A stretch of DNA of 5,228 bases from Magnetococcales bacterium (GTDB taxonomy: Bacteria > Pseudomonadota > Magnetococcia > Magnetococcales > UBA8363), in NCBI GenBank assembly GCA_015232865.1, contig JADFYU010000084.1, forward strand, positions 1-5,228, in the 5' to 3' direction. Below are positions 1 through 5,228 of the stretch, in pieces (position 1 is the stretch's first letter; each line of letters opens with the position of its first letter). A program made the translations under genes and the position numbers. Under the pieces are notes generated by a model. It did not search any database and was not told the origin of the DNA. It saw only the letters and a program-made list of their open reading frames with translations.

Positions 1-191
1 ATCTGGAGTCGGAAGCCTCGGTAGATGCGGAGCTGGAAGCGGCGTTTAACGAAGAGGCCGAGCCGGAATCCGAAGAGCTGGACGTTACCGATGTTGAAGA
101 GGATCTGGACGATGATCTGGAGTCGGAAGCCTCGGTAGATGCGGAGCTGGAAGCGGCGTTTAACGAAGAGGCCGAGCCGGAATCCGAAGAG
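1..191 (+). repeat. In-frame tandem repeat, 114-bp period (38 codons), two copies visible
   Basis: Bases 1-77 recur without a mismatch at 115-191, an offset of 114 bp, which is a multiple of three and so keeps the frame. The spacer 78-114 encodes 13 mostly acidic residues and is seen only once, because the second copy diverges at 192 into a Ser-rich linker. The full unit is therefore 38 residues. The first copy is cut by the window edge, so more copies may lie to the left. Identity at the DNA level, including all synonymous positions, suggests recent duplication or ongoing gene conversion. Confidence 0.93.
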
Positions 192-374
192 AGCTCTACT
201 AAAAGCAGCTCTGCTGCTGGAGCGATTACGACGGAATTTTTGCAAGAGAACTATGGCGAGCAGGTGGAATCCATCGTTCGAGAGATGACCCAGACACTTT
301 TGCAAAAGATGTTGCCCCAACTGCTAGAGCAGGTTATTCGTGAGGAGTTGGACCGAATCAAAAACGGTTCGTAA
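1..374 (+). CDS. C-terminal part of an acidic repeat protein with a PopZ-like (DUF2497-like) tail; 5' end outside the window
   Basis: The reading frame enters at base 3 and stops at TAA 372-374, giving the last 123 residues; the start lies to the left of the window. Residues 1-63 are extremely acidic: 30 of 63 are Asp or Glu and there is no Lys or Arg. They contain two identical 25-residue blocks (1-25 and 39-63) separated by 13 residues. Residues 64-74 are a Ser-rich linker. Residues 75-120 are predicted amphipathic helices with the pattern VESIVRE...LLQKMLPQLLEQVIREELDRI. This pattern, the acidic disordered region before it and the position directly upstream of valS all match PopZ, the polar scaffold of Alphaproteobacteria, whose C-terminal helices oligomerise and whose acidic linker sets condensate properties. 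The WLD seen in many PopZ tails is absent here. Similar LP..VE..IREE tails also occur in other scaffold or response-regulator proteins, so the family call is moderate. The N-terminal partner-binding helix cannot be seen. Confidence 0.6.
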   Translation, partial: LESEASVDAELEAAFNEEAEPESEELDVTDVEEDLDDDLESEASVDAELEAAFNEEAEPESEESSTKSSSAAGAITTEFLQENYGEQVESIVREMTQTLLQKMLPQLLEQVIREELDRIKNGS

Positions 375-398
375 TGGATGCCGGATGAGAGGATTTTT

Positions 399-440
399 CG
401 GCAAGAGGTGCCTGTTTCGTGCCTCTTGCCGTTTGGTTTT
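399..440 (+). terminator. Rho-independent terminator after the PopZ-like gene
   Basis: A perfect 10-bp stem is formed by CGGCAAGAGG (399-408) and CCTCTTGCCG (422-431). Two G-T wobbles and one more C-G pair can extend it to 13 bp around a 7-base loop. It is followed directly by a T-rich tract, TTTGGTTTT (432-440). It lies 25 bases after the stop codon of the upstream gene. No A-tract sits on the left side, so it should act on the + strand only. It implies that valS has its own promoter downstream. Confidence 0.88.
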
Positions 441-467
441 GTTAAATATTTTCTAGATTTTCATGAT
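439..467 (+). promoter_or_regulatory. Weak candidate sigma-70-type promoter for valS
   Basis: TTGTTA (439-444) and CATGAT (462-467) are separated by 17 bases and each match the sigma-70 consensus at 4 of 6 positions. The leader between the terminator and valS is AT-rich, as expected of a promoter region, and something in 441-553 should drive valS if the terminator is efficient. The -35 box overlaps the terminator T-tract. AT-rich DNA gives such matches easily, so the exact boxes are a guess. Confidence 0.2.
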
Positions 468-553
468 TGAAGACGCTGCATGATTCCGATTGGATATTGG
501 TTTTCAATCCTCTTTTTCTAGAGTGAATCAACGAGAATGGAACACTAATAAAA

Positions 554-3361
554 ATGTCGGATTTGGAAGCCAACACCCTGCCCAAGACCTATGACCCAAC
601 CCAGGTCGAAACCCGTCTCTATGCCCTCTGGGAACAGAGTGGATATTTTGCTCCCGGCCCCAAAGCCGGTCGGGAATCCTATAGCTTGATGATTCCGCCG
701 CCCAACGTAACGGGCAATCTGCATATGGGGCACGCCTTTCAGGACACCATCATGGATGCCTTGATACGCTATCATCGAATGAAGGGCAAACAGACGCTCT
801 GGCAGGTGGGAACGGATCATGCTGGGATTGCTACCCAGATGGTGGTGGAGAGGCAGTTGGAAGGGGAGGGTAAAACCCGTCATGACCTGGGGCGTGACGC
901 CTTTATCGAGCGGGTTTGGCAGTGGAAAGAGAGTTCTGGGGGCACCATCGTTCAGCAGTTGCGCCGCCTGGGTGCCTCGTGTGACTGGAGCCGGGAAAAA
1001 TTTACCATGGACCCGGAACTTTCTCATGCGGTTCGGGAGGAGTTTGTCCGGCTTTATAACGAAGGGTTGATCTACCGGGGCAAGCGGTTGGTCAATTGGG
1101 ACCCGGTTCTGCATACGGCGGTCTCTGACCTGGAGGTTCTTTCGGAATCTGAATCAGGCCACCTTTGGCACATGCGTTATCCGTTGGTGGATGGTTCGGG
1201 CGTTCTGGTCGTGGCCACGACCCGTCCGGAGACCATGCTGGGAGACTCGGCGGTGGCGGTCCATCCGGAGGATGAGCGGTATCGCCACTTGATCGGTCAG
1301 CAGGTAAAGCTGCCCCTGACGGGTCGGACCATTCCGATCATCGCCGATGACTATGTGGACCCGGAGTTTGGCTCCGGTTGTGTAAAAATCACACCTGCGC
1401 ACGATTTTAACGATTATGAGGTGGGCAAACGTCACGATTTGCCGCTGATCAATATTTTCACCAACGATGCAGCCATTGTCGAAGAGGCCCCGGAACCCTA
1501 TCGGGGGCTGGATCGATATGAGGCACGCAAGAGGATTATTGTCGACCTGGAAGCTCAGGGTTTGATGGAGAAGATTGAACCCCACCAGTTGATGGTGCCC
1601 CGTGGTGATCGCTCCAAGGCGGTCATAGAACCTTATCTGACCGATCAATGGTATGTCAAAACAGCATCCTTGGCCGAAGAGGCCATCAAGGCGGTCGAAG
1701 AGGGCCGAATTCGTTTTGTTCCGGCCAACTGGGACAAAACCTACTTTGAGTGGATGCGAAATATTCAGGATTGGTGTATCTCCCGACAGATTTGGTGGGG
1801 ACATCAAATCCCCGCCTGGTACGGCCCGGACGGTTATCTCTTTGTCTGTAATTGTGAAGAGGAGGTCTATGAATGGGCCGCGGAACATTATGGCAAACCG
1901 GTGGAATTAACCCGTGACCCGGATGTGCTGGATACCTGGTTTTCGTCGGCACTCTGGCCTTTTGCCACCTTGGGTTGGCCGAAGAAAACCCAGCAGATGC
2001 TCGATTTTTATCCGACCAACGTTTTGGTGACCGCATTTGATATCATCTTTTTCTGGGTGGCCCGAATGGTGATGATGGGGCTGAAGTTTACCGATCAGGT
2101 TCCCTTCCACGATGTCTATATCACCGGTTTGGTTCGGGATGGTGAAGGCAATAAAATGAGCAAATCCAAGGGCAATATCATCGACCCGTTGGATTTGATC
2201 GATGGCATTGAGCTGGAAACCCTGATCGCCAAACGGACCAAGGATATGATGCAGCCCCACCTGGCCGAAAAAATCGCCAAAGCAACCCGCAAGGAGTTTC
2301 CCGACGGTATTCCGCCTTTTGGTGCCGATGCCCTGCGTTTTACCATGGCCAGTCTGGCGACCCAGGGCCGGGACATTAAATTTGATTTGGGCCGGATTGA
2401 GGGATATCGCAATTTTTGTAATAAAATCTGGAATGCCACCCGTTTTGTGCTGATGAATACCGAGGGACAATCGTGTGGGGTTGGGCTTCAAGCCTTGGAT
2501 TTTTCCCCGACGGATCGCTGGATTCTCTCCCGCTTGCAACGGGTCAAAAGAGAGGTGGCGAAAGCTATTGAAGAGTATCGATTCAACGATGCGGCCAACG
2601 GCCTCTATCAGTTTGTCTGGGGTGGATATTGTGACTGGTATCTGGAGATGGTCAAACCGGTCATCTATGGCGATGAGATTCCCGAAAGCCAAAAAATAGC
2701 CGCTCGCTACAGTATGCTCGGCGTCTTGGAGGAGTCTCTGCGTCTGCTTCATCCGCTGATGCCTTTTATTACCGAGGAGTTGTGGCAGAAGGTGGCCCCA
2801 CTGGTTGGACGGGGTGGCGAGAGTATCATGATCGCTCCCTGGCCCGAACCAGAGTCGGTGTTGGAGGATGGTCAGTTGGAGCGGGAGATGGCCTGGGTGA
2901 TGTCCTTTGTGACCGCCGTTCGGACGGTTCGATCCGAGATGGATATTCCGCCGGGCAAACGATTGACGGTGTTGGTTTCCGGCTCTCCGGAGCGCATTGA
3001 ATGGTTGACCCGACACCAAGGGCTGGTTGCGCCGTTGGCCCGTCTGGACGGTTGGTCGGTGCTCACCGGTCAGGCCCCAGAGGGGGCGGCGACCGGTGTG
3101 GTGGACGAAATGCACCTTTTTATTCCCCTGGCCGGTCTGATCGATCTGGATGCGGAGACGGCCCGTCTGGAGAAAGGGCTGCAAAAGCTGGAAAAAGAGT
3201 TGGAGCGTGTTAGAGGAAAACTCTCCAATCCCAACTTTCTGGCTAAAGCTAAAGCCGAAGTTGTTGAAAAAGAGACGCAAAAGCTCCGTGAGTTGGAGGA
3301 AAAAAGTACGGGCTTGAGTGAGGCATTGGTTCGAATTGAAAAATTACGGAGTGCATCATGA
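554..3361 (+). CDS. valS: Valine--tRNA ligase (ValRS), class Ia
   Basis: This cytoplasmic enzyme activates valine with ATP and attaches it to tRNA-Val, and it hydrolyses misacylated Thr-tRNA-Val. The 935 residues are close to the 951 of E. coli ValS, so it looks complete. The HIGH motif is HMGH (57-60) within [14 protein letters not shown], followed by [10 protein letters not shown] (86-95). The CP1 editing domain spans roughly 190-345, with [10 protein letters not shown] (222-231) and [11 protein letters not shown] (281-291). [15 protein letters not shown] is at 406-420, [11 protein letters not shown] at 495-505 and KMSKS at 534-538. A segment at about 559-590 after KMSKS is of the gamma/betaproteobacterial type. 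The anticodon-binding helices follow from about 650, and residues 862-932 form the C-terminal tRNA-binding coiled coil typical of ValRS. The ATG at 554 starts just before the conserved N-terminal region; only a weak Shine-Dalgarno match (GGA 539-541, or GAGAA 533-537) precedes it. The stop overlaps nadC in ATGA. Confidence 0.98.
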   Translation: MSDLEANTLPKTYDPTQVETRLYALWEQSGYFAPGPKAGRESYSLMIPPPNVTGNLHMGHAFQDTIMDALIRYHRMKGKQTLWQVGTDHAGIATQMVVERQLEGEGKTRHDLGRDAFIERVWQWKESSGGTIVQQLRRLGASCDWSREKFTMDPELSHAVREEFVRLYNEGLIYRGKRLVNWDPVLHTAVSDLEVLSESESGHLWHMRYPLVDGSGVLVVATTRPETMLGDSAVAVHPEDERYRHLIGQQVKLPLTGRTIPIIADDYVDPEFGSGCVKITPAHDFNDYEVGKRHDLPLINIFTNDAAIVEEAPEPYRGLDRYEARKRIIVDLEAQGLMEKIEPHQLMVPRGDRSKAVIEPYLTDQWYVKTASLAEEAIKAVEEGRIRFVPANWDKTYFEWMRNIQDWCISRQIWWGHQIPAWYGPDGYLFVCNCEEEVYEWAAEHYGKPVELTRDPDVLDTWFSSALWPFATLGWPKKTQQMLDFYPTNVLVTAFDIIFFWVARMVMMGLKFTDQVPFHDVYITGLVRDGEGNKMSKSKGNIIDPLDLIDGIELETLIAKRTKDMMQPHLAEKIAKATRKEFPDGIPPFGADALRFTMASLATQGRDIKFDLGRIEGYRNFCNKIWNATRFVLMNTEGQSCGVGLQALDFSPTDRWILSRLQRVKREVAKAIEEYRFNDAANGLYQFVWGGYCDWYLEMVKPVIYGDEIPESQKIAARYSMLGVLEESLRLLHPLMPFITEELWQKVAPLVGRGGESIMIAPWPEPESVLEDGQLEREMAWVMSFVTAVRTVRSEMDIPPGKRLTVLVSGSPERIEWLTRHQGLVAPLARLDGWSVLTGQAPEGAATGVVDEMHLFIPLAGLIDLDAETARLEKGLQKLEKELERVRGKLSNPNFLAKAKAEVVEKETQKLRELEEKSTGLSEALVRIEKLRSAS

Positions 3362-4188
3362 TTCCATTATGGGCAGATATTTGTAAAAACGCCCTCGCTC
3401 AGGATCTGGGACGCGGGGATATCACCACCAATACCCTGGTTTCCGCCAGCCAAAAAGCGGAGGCGGAGGTGGTGGCCAAGGAGGATTTTATCGTCTGTGG
3501 CCTTCCGGTGATGGTGGAGGTGTTTCGACTGGTGGATTCCCGGATTCGTATTTTACCGGATAAACCCGACGGAAAAGGGGTTCGGGCGGGCAATCGGATC
3601 TGTACCATCAGCGGTCCGGCACGGGGGATTTTGACCGGAGAGCGGGTTGCCTTGAATTTTTTACAGAATCTTTCCGCTGTCTCCTCTTTGACCCGGCAAT
3701 ATGTGGAAAAAATTGAAGGAACACCAGCCAGAATCGTCGATACCCGCAAGACCATCCCTGGTTTGCGGCAGTTGCAAAAATATGCGGTTCGGGTTGGCGG
3801 CGGTTATAATCACCGAATGGGGTTGGATGACGGCGTTTTGATCAAGGAGAACCATATTGCCCTGGCTGGTGGAATTTCTGAGGCGGTCAAGCTGATGGAA
3901 TCCTCGGCCAGCCATCTGCACCGCATTGAGGTGGAGGTGGAAAACCTGGAGCAGGTTCGGGAGGCGTTAGATGCCGGTGCCCAGGCTATTTTATTGGACA
4001 ACATGGATCTAGTGACTTTGGAGAAGGCTGTTGCTATTGCGGGTGGCAAGGCTCTGTTGGAGGCCAGTGGCAATATCAACCTGGAGACGGTACGAGGAAT
4101 CGCTGAAACCGGGGTTGATCTGATTTCGGTCGGTGCCATCACCCACAGTGCCGGAAGCCGGGATGTCTCCCTCCTTATCACCACTTGA
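3358..4188 (+). CDS. nadC: Nicotinate-nucleotide pyrophosphorylase (carboxylating), quinolinate phosphoribosyltransferase
   Basis: NadC converts quinolinate and PRPP to nicotinate mononucleotide, CO2 and pyrophosphate, the third step of de novo NAD synthesis after NadB and NadA. The 276 residues match the usual family length. An N-terminal sandwich domain starts with [13 protein letters not shown] (12-24). The barrel carries [10 protein letters not shown] (94-103), [10 protein letters not shown] (128-137), [20 protein letters not shown] (147-166), EVEVE (191-195), ILLDNM (211-216) and EASGNI (235-240). By family comparison, the substrate-binding residues are R96, R130, K131, H152, R153, K163, the Glu cluster 191-195 and D214; all are present, so it should be active. 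The ATG overlaps the valS stop by 4 bp and is preceded by GGAG (3348-3351) with 6 bases spacing, which indicates translational coupling. nadA and nadB are not in the window. Confidence 0.98.
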   Translation: MIPLWADICKNALAQDLGRGDITTNTLVSASQKAEAEVVAKEDFIVCGLPVMVEVFRLVDSRIRILPDKPDGKGVRAGNRICTISGPARGILTGERVALNFLQNLSAVSSLTRQYVEKIEGTPARIVDTRKTIPGLRQLQKYAVRVGGGYNHRMGLDDGVLIKENHIALAGGISEAVKLMESSASHLHRIEVEVENLEQVREALDAGAQAILLDNMDLVTLEKAVAIAGGKALLEASGNINLETVRGIAETGVDLISVGAITHSAGSRDVSLLITT

Positions 4189-5228
4189 TCATCAACTGCT
4201 CGACGCCCTGCGTCTGGGCGATGGAAAGCCGGTATCCGGCAAGGCGATTGGCCTGGCATTGTCCATCTCTCGTGCGGCGGTTTGGAAACGGATCGAGGGG
4301 TTGCGCAGGGTCGGCTATCGGATCGACTCGGTGCCTCGGTGCGGCTATATCCTGACGTTGGAACCGGATATTCCAACGCCGGAAGCCGTTGGGCCGCTCC
4401 TTGACCATTTGACCCGTCAGGATGGGCTGTTTGCCCAAGAGAAAATCCATTTTTTTGAGACCCTCGACTCGACCAACGTCCAGGCCGGCATTCTAGCCCG
4501 AGCCGGAGCCTTGGACGGAACGGTGGTGGTGGCGGATCACCAAAGTCAGGGCAAGGGTCGTTTGGGTCGAAGTTGGGACTCTCCGTCTGGGCTAAATCTC
4601 TATTTTTCCCTGATTTTGCGGCCAAATATCTACCCCCGCCATGCCGCTCAGTTGACCCTGTTGACCGGGCTGGCCCTGGCTGAAGTGGTGCAGGCGGTTG
4701 GCGGGCAGACGGTCCAGATCAAATGGCCCAACGACCTGCTCTTGGGCGGAAAAAAACTGGCCGGTATTTTAACGGAGATGGCGGTTGAGGCCGACCGTAT
4801 TCAATTTGTCGTGGTCGGGGTCGGCGTCAATCTCAACGCATCGGTATCGGACCTCTCGCCCGAGTTGGCGCAAATTGCCGCAACCCTGTCCGATTTTTTA
4901 AGTGACGATTTAACTGCGGCAACAGCAAGCCAGAGACAACCTCTCGATTTTCCTGGTTGCTCAAAAAAAAGTCTCAGGCCCCATTCGACACCCGCTATTG
5001 TAGCTATTTCAGACGATAAATCAGATGGTTACGACGATGGAGATGGGCCCGCTTTCGAATCCCGATTGAAAAAAAAGGTCAAGCGATCACGCTTTCTTGC
5101 CGACTTTCTAAATAGGTTCAACAGTTGGTACCATCGATATCTGGCTGGTGGGTTTGCTCCGATTCGTTCCATCTGGCTTGAACGTTCGGCAATCTCCGGT
5201 CGCAAGGTGCAGATCAACCTGTTTCAGG
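4163..5228 (+). CDS. birA: Biotin--[biotin carboxyl-carrier protein] ligase with N-terminal helix-turn-helix (BirA); 3' end outside the window
   Basis: BirA makes biotinyl-AMP and transfers biotin to the carrier lysine of acetyl-CoA carboxylase and related enzymes. The frame is open for 355 codons to the window edge. Residues about 10-64 form a winged helix-turn-helix with SISRAAVWKRI (34-44), so the protein may also repress biotin genes, as in E. coli. The catalytic domain shows LDSTN (101-105), QGKGRLGRSWDSP (129-141), IKWPNDLLLGGKKLAGILTE (186-205) with the biotin-contacting lysine K187, and VGVGVNLN (218-225). The C-terminal domain begins near 310, with SWYHRYLAGGFAPIR (321-335) and SGRKVQI (345-351). 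Between them lies an insert of about 60 residues that typical BirA lacks (see the separate entry). The chosen ATG has GGAAG (4153-4157) five bases upstream and overlaps nadC by 26 bp; an in-frame GTG at 4148 would add five residues. The catalytic motifs look intact. The final part of the C-terminal domain is not visible. Confidence 0.93.
   Translation, partial: MSPSLSPLDHQLLDALRLGDGKPVSGKAIGLALSISRAAVWKRIEGLRRVGYRIDSVPRCGYILTLEPDIPTPEAVGPLLDHLTRQDGLFAQEKIHFFETLDSTNVQAGILARAGALDGTVVVADHQSQGKGRLGRSWDSPSGLNLYFSLILRPNIYPRHAAQLTLLTGLALAEVVQAVGGQTVQIKWPNDLLLGGKKLAGILTEMAVEADRIQFVVVGVGVNLNASVSDLSPELAQIAATLSDFLSDDLTAATASQRQPLDFPGCSKKSLRPHSTPAIVAISDDKSDGYDDGDGPAFESRLKKKVKRSRFLADFLNRFNSWYHRYLAGGFAPIRSIWLERSAISGRKVQINLFQ
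4901..5083 (+). other. Low-complexity, charge-patterned insert within birA, containing two A8 tracts
   Basis: Residues about 247-307 of BirA fall between the ATL(S/x)..L helix and the R.. FLADFL helix, which in typical BirA proteins are about ten residues apart. The extra stretch has a polar N-terminal half, an acidic patch DDKSDGYDDGDG (284-295) and a basic patch RLKKKVKRSR (301-310). It looks disordered and matches no domain I know. By hand count, GC is about 46%, against about 58% in the 60 bases at 4801-4860. Arg codons AGA/AGG occur at residues 258, 272 and 318, against one of 14 arginines in residues 1-245. A8 runs lie at 4963-4970 and 5069-5076. The frame stays open throughout and is the same on both sides. 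The exact insert borders are approximate. Confidence 0.6.

Noticed and set aside
488..509. Small inverted repeat GATTG/CAATC followed by a T-rich stretch before valS, as an attenuator or T-box-like element
   Set aside because: The stem is only 5 bp with a 12-base loop, no T-box conserved sequence is visible, and T-boxes are not expected for proteobacterial valS.
1907..3280. Long open frame of 457 codons on the minus strand opposite valS
   Set aside because: It is fully antisense to a clear ValRS, its translation resembles no family and has the odd composition of a complementary-strand shadow (rich in His, Gln, Arg).
4148..4150. Alternative GTG start for birA
   Set aside because: It would add only five residues and increase the overlap with nadC; the ATG at 4163 has a suitably spaced GGAAG.
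3810..4625. Minus-strand open frame of 271 codons across nadC and birA
   Set aside because: It spans two well-supported + strand genes with intact motifs and shows a Pro/Arg-rich low-information translation.
4901..5083. Insertion sequence or other mobile element inside birA
   Set aside because: I see no terminal inverted repeats, target-site duplication or transposase-like segment, and the insert is only about 180 bp and in frame.
5060..5095. Basic run RLKKKVKRSR as a nuclear localisation signal
   Set aside because: Everything else in the window is bacterial; a lysine/arginine run in a disordered linker is enough to explain it.
4861..5228. Frameshifted or broken birA because of the A8 runs
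   Set aside because: The conserved motifs before and after the insert are in the same frame, and the frame is open throughout; the other two frames contain early stops.

Overview
The window reads as an ordinary bacterial chromosomal segment with every supported gene on the + strand: the 3' end of an acidic, repeat-bearing gene (3-374), a terminator (399-440), then a tightly packed run of valS (554-3361), nadC (3358-4188) and a birA gene cut by the right edge (4163-5228). Moderately GC-rich coding sequence and the protein motifs indicate a proteobacterium. The first gene ends in a helical segment resembling the C-terminal oligomerisation region of PopZ (DUF2497), which in many Alphaproteobacteria is encoded directly upstream of valS. 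The ValRS itself carries a segment after KMSKS that is typical of gamma/betaproteobacterial enzymes. That mix would suit a deep-branching lineage near the Alphaproteobacteria, such as the Magnetococcia; this placement is inference only.

Layout: 1-374 is a C-terminal fragment of 123 residues with two copies of a 114-bp-period repeat that is extremely acidic, a serine-rich linker and the PopZ-like tail. Positions 375-553 are intergenic and hold a strong intrinsic terminator followed by an AT-rich leader in front of valS. From 554 to the end, the genes overlap by 4 bp (valS/nadC, ATGA) and 26 bp (nadC/birA), so they are probably cotranscribed and translationally coupled.

The three downstream genes are housekeeping: charging of tRNA-Val, the quinolinate step of NAD synthesis, and biotin-protein ligation with a DNA-binding domain that suggests biotin-dependent repression. 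They share no single pathway, so the grouping looks like a conserved housekeeping cluster rather than a specialised system.

The unusual points are the perfect tandem duplication in the acidic region of the PopZ-like gene, and a roughly 60-residue charged, low-GC insert between the catalytic and C-terminal domains of BirA that contains two A8 tracts. I found no mobile element, CRISPR array, RNA gene or defence system.
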